Source of the DNA: RYN-230 sp963813975
GTDB taxonomy: Bacteria > Actinomycetota > Actinomycetes > Streptosporangiales > Streptosporangiaceae
Reading direction: 5' to 3'
DNA: 64,000 nt
NCBI GenBank assembly: GCA_963813975.1
Contig: CAWFAP010000001.1
Span: forward strand, 868,001-932,000
The notes under the pieces are model-generated. The model did not search any database, was not told the origin of the DNA, and was given only the letters and a program-made list of their open reading frames with translations. The position numbers and the translations under genes were made by a program. Positions 1 through 10,538 of this stretch are shown piece after piece. Position 1 is the first letter of the stretch. Each line of letters starts with the position of its first letter.

Positions 1-601
1 GCGCCGAGGCCGCGGCCAGCACCAGCAGCCCCAGCCCGGCGGCCAGCACCGGCGCCTGGCCGCGGAGTACCGCGGTGGCTTCGCCGGGGGCGCCGGCCGA
101 CTCGGCCAGGTGCGTGGCCAGCAGGTACGCGATCAGCGCCCCGCCGAGCACGGCGGTATGCCAGGGCCGGGCCGGGTGCAAGGCTTCCAGCGCCAGCGCG
201 CCGAGGACCACTGCCTCGGCCCAGGGGAGCCGGCGCAGCCAGTCCAGGGCCCACGTGCCCACCCGGGTCAGCGGCCCGGGGTAGGCGCCCGGCCCGGGTG
301 GCACCACGGCGACGGTGGCCAGCTGCACGAGGCCGCCGGCCACGCAGCACGCGGCGAGCACGGTGAGGGCCGGCGCGGCCCCGCCCGCCGGCCCGGTGGG
401 TACCGCCGCCCACGCCACGCAGGCCGCGCCGAGCAGGCCGGCCATGGCCGAGAGGCGGACGGCGCTGTGCCGCCACCAGGCCCGCAGGGCCGGCCGCGGC
501 CCCGCCGCCCAGGACGGACCGCCCCCGCCCGGCCACCGGCCGCGGGGCCGCCAGCCGGCCAGCCGCGATCCAGCCCGGCGGCCGCCCGCGGGGCCCGCCA
601 T
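1..601 (-). CDS. Membrane protein of the MoxR/DUF58 operon, C-terminus beyond the window
   Basis: This is an open frame on the minus strand that starts at ATG 601, only 5 bases after the DUF58 stop, and runs off the left edge, so only about 200 N-terminal codons are visible. After a Gly/Pro/Arg-rich cytoplasmic start it shows several hydrophobic stretches (near residues 52-66, 78-100, 128-142 and 150-165), so an integral membrane protein is likely. In MoxR-DUF58 operons the next gene is often a large membrane protein with a transglutaminase-like domain, but nothing visible here proves that. A GTG at 609 also overlaps the upstream stop, but its frame closes at 268 and lacks the hydrophobic pattern. 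Product identity is unknown. Confidence 0.55.
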   Translation of the reverse strand, partial: MAGPAGGRRAGSRLAGWRPRGRWPGGGGPSWAAGPRPALRAWWRHSAVRLSAMAGLLGAACVAWAAVPTGPAGGAAPALTVLAACCVAGGLVQLATVAVVPPGPGAYPGPLTRVGTWALDWLRRLPWAEAVVLGALALEALHPARPWHTAVLGGALIAYLLATHLAESAGAPGEATAVLRGQAPVLAAGLGLLVLAAASA

Positions 602-605
602 CCGC

Positions 606-1938
606 TCACCGGCGGGTCACCATGACCCGGCGGGTGAACGGCGCCAGCGACAGGTCCAGGCTCTGCTCCCCGTCCCAGTGCACGACGGGAATGTCCAGCT
701 CGCGCAGGGAGAACCGGATCGCCTGCTGCTCCATCCGCCAGATCCGCTGGGCCAGCCGGGCATCCCGGCCCCGGCCCGCGTTCGGCTCGCCGTTGAGCAC
801 GTCGATGATCAGCACCGCGAACCCGCGCTGGCGCAGGTCGCGCAGGGTCTCCACCAGCCGCGGGTCCATCAGCGGGGTGAAGACCAGGATCAGCGCGCCG
901 GGCGGCAGCGCCTGCCGGGGCAGCCGGGAGAAGCCGGTGTCCTGGGTCCACTCGCGATCCTGGGTGAGCATGGCCTCGGCGATCCGGTAGTAGTGCCGCT
1001 GGCCGTGCCCGGGCGCCAGCCACCGGGCCCGGTAGCGGTAGGTGATGAACCCCACCCGGTCCCGCGCGTCCAGGTAGGCCCGGGCCGCGGCAGCCGCCCC
1101 GCGCAGCGTGATGTCCACCACGTGATGCTCCGCGTCGTCCCCGTCCCAGGCCGTATCGACCAGGATCACCACATCCTGCGAGCGTTCCGCCTGGAACGTG
1201 TTCACCTGGAGCCGGCCGCGCCGGGTGGTGGCCGGCCAGTTGATGCTGCGCTGCCGGTCGCCCGGCACGTACTCGCGCACCCCCGCGAACTCCGAGCCCT
1301 CCCCGGGCGCCCGCGCGGAGTGCTCCCCGAGCCGCTGGGGCAGGCGGTTCAGCACCACCCGGGTGCGCTGGATGGCCGGGCGCGGATAGCACTCCAGCGA
1401 CGGCAGCCCGATCTGCGCCCGCCCCTCGGACAGCCGCCACCGGTCCCGCAGCACGATCTCGGCCGTGCCCACCCGCCGCCGTCCCCAGCGCCTGACCAGG
1501 AAGGGCAGGGTGACCTGGTGCCCGGAGGCGTAGCCGGGCCGCTGCCCGGCCACGCTCCGCAGGGGCACGATCTCGTGGGCCGGGTGCAGCAGCACCGCGG
1601 CGCTGTACTCCGGGAGGCCCGCGATCGACGCGGTGACCGCCGCCCGCTCACCTTCGATGATCCGGACGGCCGTGAGCCCCGCCGTCACCTGGACGTGCGA
1701 CGGCCGCCCGGGCCGCCAGGCGGTCAGCAGCAGGAGGGCCGGGGCGGCCGCGCCGGCGAACTCGGGCCGCCGGGTGACCAACGCGATCCCCAGGCCGGCC
1801 ACCGCGAGGGTCAGCAGGCGGCGCGCGTGCCGGGACGGATCCCATCGCACCGGGAGGTTCGCGGTGGGCCCGGCGTCCGGGCCGCCGGGCCCCGGCCCGG
1901 TGTCAGGAGCGGCCGGGTCACCAGGTGCGGGCGGGCGG

Positions 1939-1946
<8 letters not shown>
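606..1946 (-). CDS. DUF58 domain protein (VWA-like), partner of MoxR
   Basis: The predicted protein has 446 aa. Two hydrophobic helices lie near residues 40-75, followed by a soluble region with the DUF58 signature GSEFAGVREYVPGDRQRSIN and the W-x-x-T-x-R-x-G-x-L that follows it. The C-terminal part resembles a degenerate von Willebrand A fold (VVILVDTAWDG). I chose ATG 1946, which overlaps the MoxR stop by 8 bases, because the upstream extension of this frame is just the MoxR C-terminus in another frame. DUF58 proteins are membrane-linked partners of MoxR AAA ATPases, thought to act in cell-envelope or cofactor maturation. The exact substrate is unknown. Confidence 0.88.
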
Positions 1947-2918
<972 letters not shown>

Positions 2919-2922
<4 letters not shown>

Positions 2923-3524
2923 AGGTGCTCCAGTCGGTCGATGAGGCGGATCAGCGTCCGGTGGGGGATGCCCGCCTGGTTACGGGGCTGGTCATCCGGC
3001 TGGGCTGATCCTGCGGCCTGGGCCGGGTCGATCCACGGCCACAGGCTGTCGTGGCCGGGATTTCCCCCGGCGAACACCCGCCGCGCGGCGGCCGGGTCGT
3101 CGTAGAGGCTGATCCCGTGCCGCTCGGCCAGCCGTGAGGCGAGCAGGTGCTCCAGCTGGCCGCGCACGCCGGCCTGGTACGCCGCCATCGAGGCCTGGGC
3201 GTCGGCCAGCCGGGACCGCCGCCGCCACTGGCGGGAAAAGGAGGACAGCACCGGCGCGGGCACCGCCGGGTCGGGACCGCTGACGTCCTCGGGCGGCGAG
3301 GTCAGCGACAGCGGGCGCACCAGGCTGCGCAGCACGACCAGGCTGATCACCCCGGCCGCCACCGCGACCACCGCGAGCGCGCCGCGGCCGGCCACGGCGT
3401 ACCCGGCCGCGGCGATCGCGACCACGGCCACGACGGCGATGATGATCTCGGGCAGCGCCTGCCGCCAGGGGGTGCCGGTGCCGGCCTGGCCGGTGACCGG
3501 GCCAGGGCCGCCCGGGCCGGTCAT
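2919..3524 (-). CDS. Small membrane protein between DUF4129 and MoxR genes
   Basis: This 201-aa protein has two adjacent hydrophobic helices near residues 25-66 and a charged cytoplasmic C-terminal half with a helical stretch (SRQWRRRSRLADAQASMAAY). I recognise no named domain. It overlaps the MoxR start by 4 bases and the upstream DUF4129 stop by 4 bases, which is the standard place of a short accessory membrane protein in actinobacterial MoxR-DUF58-DUF4129 operons. The role is inferred only from this position. Confidence 0.8.
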
Positions 3525-4460
3525 GGCGATCCCCGCAGGTCGGCGGCGAGCTGCTCCAGCGCCTCGCGGGCGGCGCCGCGCTGGGCCGCGGTCAGCTCGT
3601 GGGCGGAGAACCGGGCCTCGTAGAACAGCCCGGTCAGCTCCCCGGCGGCCGTCCCGCGGACCAGCCCCGCCGCAACCGCCCGGGCCAGGAACTCATCCGG
3701 CGTGTCCGCGGCCGCGTGGTCCGCACCGGCCGCGGCCAGGCTCCGTTCCATGGCCACGTAACAGGCGATGATCGCGGCCCGGGCGTCGTCCAGTCCGGCC
3801 AGCGCGCGCTGGCCGGAACTCACCGCGTCCTCCAGGTCGCTTCGCTGGGCCTCGGCCAGCGACGCCTCATCGGGCGGCAGGACGTCGTGGCCGGGCTGGC
3901 GCCGCCGCAGCAGCACGACACACACCACGATGCCGCCGATCAGGGCCAGGACGAGCAGCGCGTAGAGGACGTCAAGCAGCGGCACCCGGAACGGGGCGGA
4001 CGCGTGCGGGGGCCGGGTCGGCGTGGAGTGCACGGTGGGCTGCGGCTGGGTGGGCAGCGGCTGCGGTGGCAGCGGACGAGGGTGCAGCGGCGCGGCCAGC
4101 AGCAGGACTGCCGGGACGGCGACCAGCGCGGCCAGCAGCGCGGCCCGGAGCAGACCGCGCACCCGCAGGACGCGGAAGTCGTCGCTGGGCCGCCGGCCGC
4201 GGATCAGCAGCGCCACGAGCAGCGCAGCCAGGACGACCTCCAGGGCGATCCCGACGGCGATCCCGTCCCGCCGGTACGGGCCGCGCCAGCCGTGCAGCGC
4301 GAAGCCGCCCCGCAGGCCGACCAGGACGGCGGCAACCAGCAGCGCGGTCAGCAGCAGCCGGGCCAGGGCGGCCTGCGCACCGCGTCAGCCAGGGCCGGCC
4401 CCGCCCTCTGCTGCCCGGGCCAGGCTCACCCGCCGGGACTGCCGACTGCCTGCTGGTCAT
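3521..4460 (-). pseudogene. DUF4129 membrane protein, split by an apparent 1-base insertion
   Basis: The C-terminal part has a transmembrane helix (DVLYALLVLALIGGIVVCVVLL) and a DUF4129 domain (AIIACYVAMERSLAAAG, ADTPDEFLARA, FYEARFS). An annotator would start at GTG 4216 (231 aa). However, the same frame stays open upstream to a TGA at 4385-4387 and encodes a good first membrane helix and a WRGPYRRDGIAVGIAVELVV segment, with no ATG or GTG in it. An ATG at 4460, 6 bases after the response-regulator stop and preceded by GTAGGAGACC, is well placed but in another frame. Dropping one G near 4383-4384 joins the frames, and 940 nt is 313 codons plus one. The full protein would be 312 aa. Confidence 0.75.
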
Positions 4461-4466
4461 GGTCTC

Positions 4467-5138
4467 CTACGCGGGGGTGGCCAGGCCCGCCTGGTAGGCC
4501 AGTATGACCAGGTGCACGCGATCCCGCGCGCCGAGCTTGGTAAGCAGGTGGCCCACGTGCGTCTTCGTGGTGGCCGGGGTGATGTCGAGGTGCTTGGCGA
4601 TCTCGGTGTTCGACAGGCCGCTGGCCACCAGGGCCAGTACCTCGCGTTCCCGGGCGGTGATCACGTCCAGCGCGCCCCCGCTGGCCGGGGCGGCCGGGGT
4701 GAGCGGGGGCGTGCGGGCGAACTCCTCGACCAGGCGGCGGGTCACGCTCGGGGCGAGCAGGGAGTCGCCCGCGGCGAGCACCTGGATCGCGTTCAGCAGC
4801 TCGGCGGGCGAGATGCTCTTGAGCAGGAATCCGCTGGCCCCGGCGCGCAGCGCGGCGAACACGTACTCGTCCAGGTCGAACGTGGTCAGGATCAGGACCC
4901 GCACCTGGTTCGTGGCGGCCGACCGGGTGATCTGGCGGGTGGCCTCGATGCCGTCCATGCCCGGCATCCGGACGTCCATCAGGACGACGTCGGGCTGATG
5001 CCGCCGGGCCTGCTCGACCGCTTCGGCGCCGGTACCGGCCTCGCCGACCACGGTGAACCCCGGAGTGGCCGCGACGATGCCGCGGAAGCCGGCCCGGACC
5101 AGGGCCTGGTCGTCGACGACCAGCACGCGCAGGGTCAT
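4467..5138 (-). CDS. LuxR/NarL-type response regulator
   Basis: The protein has 223 aa. The receiver domain (residues 1-120) carries the acidic pair DD9-10, the phospho-acceptor D55 in VVLMDVRMPG, a T in LILTTFD and a K in GFLLKSIS. The C-terminal LuxR HTH is seen in ITAREREVLALVASGLSNTE and IAKHLDITPATTKTHVGHLL. It overlaps the histidine kinase stop by ATGA, so kinase and regulator are made together. The divergent ABC exporter from 6854 is the likely target, by analogy with antibiotic-responsive systems. That link is inference. Confidence 0.93.
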   Translation of the reverse strand: MTLRVLVVDDQALVRAGFRGIVAATPGFTVVGEAGTGAEAVEQARRHQPDVVLMDVRMPGMDGIEATRQITRSAATNQVRVLILTTFDLDEYVFAALRAGASGFLLKSISPAELLNAIQVLAAGDSLLAPSVTRRLVEEFARTPPLTPAAPASGGALDVITAREREVLALVASGLSNTEIAKHLDITPATTKTHVGHLLTKLGARDRVHLVILAYQAGLATPA

Positions 5139-6655
5139 GGCCGCGCGCGGAGCGGCAGCCGCGCGCGCACCACGAAACCGCCGCCCGGCCGGGGCAGCGC
5201 GTGCAGCTCGCCGCCGCACAGGCTGACCCGCTCCCGCATGCCGATGATGCCGTGCCCGGCCCGGTCCGGCCCGCTGCCCAGGCGGATCGGGGGGCGCACC
5301 GGGCCGGGAGCCCGGGCCGCCCCGGGCCCCGCCGGAGGCCCGGCCCCGGGAGAGATCCTGGCTCCGGCCGGGACCCTGGTTCCCGCCGGGACGATGGCGG
5401 CCCCGACCGTGGCCCCCGCCGGGACGCTGGCCCTGGCCGGCGCGCCCACCTCGGCCGGCGGGCCGGCCCCGGGATCGGTGACCTCGACCAGCAGGCTGTC
5501 CGCGCTGTATTCGAGCACGACGTGACAGCGGTCCGCCCCGGAGTGCTTGACCACGTTGGTCAGGGACTCCTGCACGATGCGGAACGCGGACAGGTCGAGG
5601 CTGGCGGGCAGGCTGAGCGGCTCGCCGATGCGCTCGACGGTCACCGTGACCCCGGCGCCCGCGGTTCTCTCCACCAGCCGGTCCAGGTTGGCCAGCCCCG
5701 GCGCGGGGGCCAGCGGTGCCGTGAGCCGGAAACGCGCGGCCCGGAGCCGGTCCGCGGACGCAGCGGCCCCGTCCGAGGGGGACCCGGTCCCGGGGCCGGT
5801 TCCGGCGGGGCCGGGTCCGGCCGTGAGGCCAGCCGCGGTCACGGCCGGGTCGTGACCGGCCTGTTCGGCGTCGGCCGCCGCGATGTCCACGTCGGTCTGG
5901 CGGAGCACGCACAGCATCCGCTGCATCTCGCCCAGCGCCTCCCGGCTCACCGCCTGGATCGCGCCCAGCGCGGCCCGGGCCTCACCCGGCTGGGTGTCGA
6001 ACACGTACTCGCCGAAGCCGGCCTGCACGGTGACCACGGTCATGCTGTGCGCCACCACATCATGCAACTCCCGGGCGATCCGCAGCCGTTCCCGGGTCAC
6101 CGCGTCGCTGGCCGCCCGGTCCCGGACGGCCGCCATGTGGGTGCGCCGCTGCTGGACCAGGTACCCGGCCATCCAGAAGATGGTCAGCACCAGGGCGGCG
6201 CCGGTCGCGTTGCCCGAACCCTGCCCGTTGAAGTGCAGCACCACGCCCTGCGCGATCAGCAGGACCAGCGACCCGGCCAGCCCGGCCAGGGCGATCCCCC
6301 GGCGGCACGTGGACGCGACCAGGTAGAGCACCACGGCCAGCGGGAGGAACGGGCCGCGGGTGATCTGCCCGCCGATGATCAGGATGACCAGGCAGCCGGC
6401 CAGCACGATGACCAGGGACCGGCCCGGGACGCGGCGCCGGATCGCGACGGGCACGGACAGGCCCAGGGCCAGCAGGCCCAGCAGGGCGTCCCGCGGGGCC
6501 AGCAGCCCGACCAGGGACCGGGCCCCGGAGCGGTCCTGGGAAACCAGCACCACGAACAGGAGCACGGCGCAGAAGGCCGCGGCGGCGTAGTCCAGCACGA
6601 TCCAGAACCGCCGCCTCAGCCGCGCGCTCCGCGACGGGCCCGTTGCTGCGTTCAC
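5135..6655 (-). CDS. Sensor histidine kinase (HisKA_3 type)
   Basis: The protein has 506 aa. There are about six hydrophobic segments in the first 165 residues, then a HisKA_3 dimerisation domain with the phospho-acceptor H198 in RIARELHDVVAHSM, then a HATPase (N box ESLTNVVKHSGA, D box VEVTDPGAG, G box GHGIIGMRERV). It is unusual that about 65 low-complexity residues rich in PAGA/PAGT/PGAG (residues 397-460) are inserted between the D and G boxes, where the ATP lid lies. The GTG start at 6655 has no clear Shine-Dalgarno site. It has a TACCGT-N6-GTG arrangement compatible with a leaderless transcript. Confidence 0.9.
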   Translation of the reverse strand: MNAATGPSRSARLRRRFWIVLDYAAAAFCAVLLFVVLVSQDRSGARSLVGLLAPRDALLGLLALGLSVPVAIRRRVPGRSLVIVLAGCLVILIIGGQITRGPFLPLAVVLYLVASTCRRGIALAGLAGSLVLLIAQGVVLHFNGQGSGNATGAALVLTIFWMAGYLVQQRRTHMAAVRDRAASDAVTRERLRIARELHDVVAHSMTVVTVQAGFGEYVFDTQPGEARAALGAIQAVSREALGEMQRMLCVLRQTDVDIAAADAEQAGHDPAVTAAGLTAGPGPAGTGPGTGSPSDGAAASADRLRAARFRLTAPLAPAPGLANLDRLVERTAGAGVTVTVERIGEPLSLPASLDLSAFRIVQESLTNVVKHSGADRCHVVLEYSADSLLVEVTDPGAGPPAEVGAPARASVPAGATVGAAIVPAGTRVPAGARISPGAGPPAGPGAARAPGPVRPPIRLGSGPDRAGHGIIGMRERVSLCGGELHALPRPGGGFVVRARLPLRARP

Positions 6656-6853
6656 CAGTTAACGGTAACGCCGCAGGGTGCCTCTGGCGTCCGCCCGCAG
6701 TCGTAGGCTGCCGGGCTGACCCGCGGGACGGCGCCGCGCGGGTCAGGCCGTGGCCTGACGGCGAAAGCCATTCCCCGGGATGATGACGCGGGCCGTCCTG
6801 GCCGCCAGGCTGGGACCCTACCGGGACAACGCGACGAGGGGAGCACGAGGCAC
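6656..6853. promoter_or_regulatory. Divergent promoter region, kinase versus ABC exporter
   Basis: This is a 198-base gap between the divergently transcribed histidine kinase and the first ABC gene, so promoters for both directions must lie here. I see a TACCGT hexamer 6 bases upstream of the kinase GTG on the minus strand. On the plus side a GAGGGGAGCACGAG purine-rich site precedes GTG 6854. I see no convincing paired -35/-10 boxes for the exporter and no clear operator repeat. Confidence 0.4.
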
Positions 6854-7843
6854 GTGACCGTTCCACTGCCGCTGCAGGCGGGACCGCCGACGGGCGGGAC
6901 CGGCCCCGGGCCGGGTTTCGTTGCGGCGGTTATCGAGACCTCAGCGCTCACCAAGCAGTACCCGGGCGCGGTGACCGCCCTGGACCAGCTGTCCGTGCGG
7001 GTCGGGCCGGGCATCACCGGGCTGGTCGGGGCGAACGGCGCGGGCAAGTCCACCCTGATCAAGATCCTGCTCGGGCTGCTGTCCCCGAACAGCGGGCGGG
7101 CGGCCGTGCTCGGCCTGGACTGCACCCAGGACGCCGAGCGGATCAGGGCGCGATGCGGGTACATGCCCGAGCACGACTGCCTGCCGCCGGACGTCACCGC
7201 GACGGAGTTCGTGGCCCACATGGGGCGGATGTCCGGGCTGCCGCCGACCGCGGCCAAGGAACGGGCCGCCGAGTCGCTCCGCCACGTCGGCCTGTACGAG
7301 GAGCGGTACCGGCAGGTCGGCACCTACTCCACCGGCATGAAGCAGCGGGTGAAGCTGGCCCAGGCCCTGGTCGGGGACCCGCGGCTGCTGCTGCTGGACG
7401 AGCCCACGATCGGCCTGGACCCGGCGGGCCGGGCGTCGATGCTGGATCTGGTCAGCCGGATCGGGACCGAGTTCGGCATCTCGATCGTGGTGTCCTCGCA
7501 CCTGCTCGGCGAGATCGAGCAGATCTGCGACCACCTGGTGGTCATCGACGGCGGGCGGCTGCTCCGGTCCGACTCGATGACCAGCTTCACGGGGGTGAGC
7601 CAGGTGCTGCTGGTGGAGGTGGACGAGGGCACCGCGCTGCTGGAAGCGGAGCTGGCCGCCCGGGGGCTGCGGCCCCGGCGGGACGAGCGGGCGCTGCTGG
7701 TCCAGATCGGCTCGGGCGAGACCTACGACGCCGTCCGGGACGCCGTGGCCGACCTGGGCCTGCCGCTGAACCGGCTGGAGCAGCGCAGGCGCCGGGTCGA
7801 GGAACTGTTCCGCGACGGCGCGGACCAGGAAGGAGCAGCGTGA
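6854..7843 (+). CDS. ABC transporter ATP-binding protein
   Basis: The protein has 329 aa. Motifs are Walker A GANGAGKST, signature YSTGMKQRVKLAQAL, Walker B LLLLDEPTIGLDP and the switch histidine in VVSSHLLGE. The last 90 residues after VIDGGRLL form the C-terminal extension usual in exporters of the CcmA/DrrA type. The GTG start at 6854 follows a purine-rich ribosome site. The stop overlaps the GTG of the permease at 7840. With 7840-10410 it makes a two-ATPase, two-permease export module divergent from a two-component system. The substrate is unknown. Confidence 0.95.
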   Translation: MTVPLPLQAGPPTGGTGPGPGFVAAVIETSALTKQYPGAVTALDQLSVRVGPGITGLVGANGAGKSTLIKILLGLLSPNSGRAAVLGLDCTQDAERIRARCGYMPEHDCLPPDVTATEFVAHMGRMSGLPPTAAKERAAESLRHVGLYEERYRQVGTYSTGMKQRVKLAQALVGDPRLLLLDEPTIGLDPAGRASMLDLVSRIGTEFGISIVVSSHLLGEIEQICDHLVVIDGGRLLRSDSMTSFTGVSQVLLVEVDEGTALLEAELAARGLRPRRDERALLVQIGSGETYDAVRDAVADLGLPLNRLEQRRRRVEELFRDGADQEGAA

Positions 7844-8751
7844 CTACGCAGAGCGGGCCGCCCGGCCTCCGGGCCGGCGTCATCCACGACATCGGCTACC
7901 GGCACTACGAAGGGCCGCGGCTGGGCCGGCCCGCCATCATCCGCGCGCTCGCCTGGTACAGCCTGCGGTCGGCGTTCGGCATCGGCCGCGGCGCGAAGGC
8001 CAAGATCATCCCGGTCATCGCCTTCGCGGTCATGTGCGTGCCCGCGGTGGTCAACACGGTCGCGGTGGCCGGTGGCCGGGGCCAGCTGGTCGACTACGAC
8101 ACGTACATCTTCCAGCTCCGCGTGTTCATCATGATCATCTTCGTCGCGGCCCAGGCTCCGGAGCTAGTGTCCCGGGACCTGCGCAGCCACGTGCTGCCGC
8201 TGTACTTCTCGCGGCCGCTGCGCCGGCTCGACTACCCGCTGGCCAAGCTCGGCGCGTTCATCCTGGCCTGCCTGGCCCTGCTGGAGATCCCGCTGCTGCT
8301 GCTCTACCTCGGCTCGATCAGCCAGGCGCACGGCGGCGGGGCCATCTGGGACCAGACCCGGGCGCTGATCCCCGGGCTGCTGGTCGGACTGGCCTGGGCG
8401 GTGCTGCTGGCCTCGATCGGGCTCGCGCTCGCCTCGCTGAGCGGGCGCCGCGCGTACGCCACGGGCAGCATCGCGATCTGCTTCTTCCTCAGCTGGGCCC
8501 TGGCTGACCTGCTGCGGGGGGTGGCGGAGGCCGGGGGAGCCGGGACGGCCGGCGCGGGGGCGCGGCTATCCGGGCTGGTCAGCCCGTTCACCGTGCTGGA
8601 CGGGCTGCGCCAGTGGCTCGGCGGTATCTCGCGGACGCCGCTCCCGCCGCCGGGCGACTTCGGGCCGCTGTATGGCGTGATGTTCGTGCTGATGCTGGCG
8701 GCCGCGGCCGGCGGGCTGGCCGTCCGGTACCGGAAGGCGGGCGTGGCATGA
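7840..8751 (+). CDS. ABC transporter permease (ABC-2 type)
   Basis: The protein has 303 aa. It starts at GTG 7840, overlapping the ATPase stop (GTGA), and has six or so hydrophobic segments beginning near residue 45 (IIPVIAFAVMCVPAVVNTVA). The conserved phrase ELVSRDLRSHVLPLYFSRPL is typical of the coupling region of ABC-2 permeases. Its stop overlaps the ATG of the next ATPase by 4 bases, so translation is coupled. Confidence 0.9.
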   Translation: MTTQSGPPGLRAGVIHDIGYRHYEGPRLGRPAIIRALAWYSLRSAFGIGRGAKAKIIPVIAFAVMCVPAVVNTVAVAGGRGQLVDYDTYIFQLRVFIMIIFVAAQAPELVSRDLRSHVLPLYFSRPLRRLDYPLAKLGAFILACLALLEIPLLLLYLGSISQAHGGGAIWDQTRALIPGLLVGLAWAVLLASIGLALASLSGRRAYATGSIAICFFLSWALADLLRGVAEAGGAGTAGAGARLSGLVSPFTVLDGLRQWLGGISRTPLPPPGDFGPLYGVMFVLMLAAAAGGLAVRYRKAGVA

Positions 8752-9677
8752 CACGAGCGGACGAGCAGACCACCATCGAACTGCGCAACGTGTCCCGGTG
8801 GTACGGCAACGTCGTCGCGATCAACGACATCACGATGAGCATCGGCCCGGGCGTGACCGGGCTGCTCGGCCCGAACGGGGCCGGGAAGTCCACGCTGCTG
8901 CACCTGATCTCGGGGTTCCTGGAGCCGTCCCGGGGCGGGCTGACCGTCGGCGGCGCGGCGAGCTGGCGCAACCCGGACGTCTACCGGACCCTCGGCCTGG
9001 TGCCCGAGCGTCCCGCGGTCTACTCGTTCCTGACCGGCCTGGAGTTCGTCCGGGCCACCGCGCGGCTGCACAAGCTGCCCGACCCGGACGGCTCGGCGCA
9101 GCGGGCCATCGCCATCGTGGAGATGGCGGCCGCGCAGGACCGGAAGATCGCGACCTACTCCAAGGGCATGCGGCAGCGGATCAAGGTCGCGGCGGCGCTG
9201 GTGCACGACCCGGAGGTGCTCCTGCTCGACGAGCCGTTCAACGGGATGGACCCGCGGCAGCGGCTGCACATGATGGACCTGCTGGAGACCCTCGGCGACG
9301 AGGGCCGCACCATCCTGTTCAGCTCGCACATCCTGGAGGAAGTGGAGCGGCTGTCCGGCACGATCCAGGTCATCGTGGCCGGGCGGCTGGCCGCGTCCGG
9401 GGACTTCCGGGCCATCCGGCGGCTGATGACCAGCCGGCCGCACGTGTTCCTGGTGCGCACCTCCGACGACCGGCGGCTGGGCGCGGCCCTGATCGGCCGC
9501 CCGGCCGTGACCGGGGTGGAGATGAGCGCCCGGGGGCTGCAGGTGAAGGCCTCGGACTACGGCACGTTCAGCCGGGAGATCGCCGGTCTCACCCGCGAGC
9601 ACGGCATCCAGCTTCGCGAGCTGCTGCCCGAGGATGAGTCGCTGGAAAGCGTGTTCGCCTACCTAGTGGAGACCTGA
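8748..9677 (+). CDS. ABC transporter ATP-binding protein (second)
   Basis: The protein has 309 aa. Walker A is GPNGAGKST, signature YSKGMRQRIKVAAAL, Walker B VLLLDEPFNGMDP, and the switch histidine lies in FSSHILEEV. A C-terminal domain of about 90 residues ends ELLPEDESLESVFAYLVE, the usual tail of CcmA-like ATPases. ATG 8748 overlaps the upstream permease stop. It is most likely the ATPase that pairs with the permease at 9679. Confidence 0.94.
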   Translation: MTRADEQTTIELRNVSRWYGNVVAINDITMSIGPGVTGLLGPNGAGKSTLLHLISGFLEPSRGGLTVGGAASWRNPDVYRTLGLVPERPAVYSFLTGLEFVRATARLHKLPDPDGSAQRAIAIVEMAAAQDRKIATYSKGMRQRIKVAAALVHDPEVLLLDEPFNGMDPRQRLHMMDLLETLGDEGRTILFSSHILEEVERLSGTIQVIVAGRLAASGDFRAIRRLMTSRPHVFLVRTSDDRRLGAALIGRPAVTGVEMSARGLQVKASDYGTFSREIAGLTREHGIQLRELLPEDESLESVFAYLVET

Positions 9678-9678
9678 C

Positions 9679-10410
9679 ATGTTGTCCGTACAGGCCAGGA
9701 CCGTGGCGTCGATCACCCTGCGTGCCACCATGGGGCGCCGGCGGGCTCTGGTGTTCGCGCTCCCGCCGCTGCTCCTGGTGCTGGTCACCGCGCTGCTGAA
9801 AGCCGCGGCCGCCGAGCGGTCTGACTGGCCGAGCCTCATCCTGGGCGGCTTCGGGCTGGCTGTGGTGCTGCCGCTCACCGCGCTGATCATCGGGACCAGC
9901 GTGCTCGGCGCGGAGATCGACGACGGCAGCGTCGTGCACCTGCTGGCCACCCCCGTGCCCCGGTCCACCGTGATCGGGAGCAAGTTCGTGGTGGCCACCG
10001 GGCTGACCATGCTGTTCGCCGCGGTGCCGGAGCTCGTGGCCGGCCTGATCGCCACCGGCGGGCTGACCAGGCTGGCCGCCGGGGTGTTCGTCGGCGCGCT
10101 GGCCGGGTCGGTCATCTACAACGCGCTCTTCGTGATGATCTCCGTGCTCACCACGCGGGCCATCGCCGTGGGCCTGCTGTACCTGCTGGTCTGGGAGTCG
10201 TTGCTGAGCAACGTGGTCAGCGGGGTCCGGGTCCTGTCGGCCGAGCAGTACTCGCTGGGCATCGCGAACTCGATCGCCCGCGACGGGAACCTGAACGCGC
10301 ACCTGGGGGTGGCCACCGCGGTGATCATGGGCGTGCTGGTGACCGTGGCCGCGCTGGCGCTGTCCATCCGGCGGCTGAGCGCGTTCTCGCTCAAGGGCGA
10401 CGCGGTCTGA
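9679..10410 (+). CDS. ABC transporter permease (second)
   Basis: The protein has 243 aa and six predicted membrane helices (for example ALVFALPPLLLVLVTALL, GGFGLAVVLPLTALIIGTSV, VIMGVLVTVAALALSI). ABC-2 hallmarks include LGAEIDDGSVVHLLATPVPR, the cytoplasmic coupling segment. It begins one base after the stop of the preceding ATPase and closes the four-gene exporter operon. No terminator with a T tract is evident after it. Confidence 0.9.
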   Translation: MLSVQARTVASITLRATMGRRRALVFALPPLLLVLVTALLKAAAAERSDWPSLILGGFGLAVVLPLTALIIGTSVLGAEIDDGSVVHLLATPVPRSTVIGSKFVVATGLTMLFAAVPELVAGLIATGGLTRLAAGVFVGALAGSVIYNALFVMISVLTTRAIAVGLLYLLVWESLLSNVVSGVRVLSAEQYSLGIANSIARDGNLNAHLGVATAVIMGVLVTVAALALSIRRLSAFSLKGDAV

Positions 10411-10538
10411 CGTGACGCGGCGGCGTTCGGGCGGGCCTTCAATACCGGAGGGCCAGTGTCACCTGGACGTCCCCAGCGATCTCCGGGAGCGACGCGAAAT
10501 GAAATGTCCGATCCCGGAACTACCGTCGGATTGTGCCT

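Noticed and set aside
4385..4387. TGA in the DUF4129 frame as a selenocysteine codon, given selA in the window
   Set aside because: No start codon precedes it in that frame, no SECIS-like stem was evident, and a one-base indel explains the break with a well-placed ATG.
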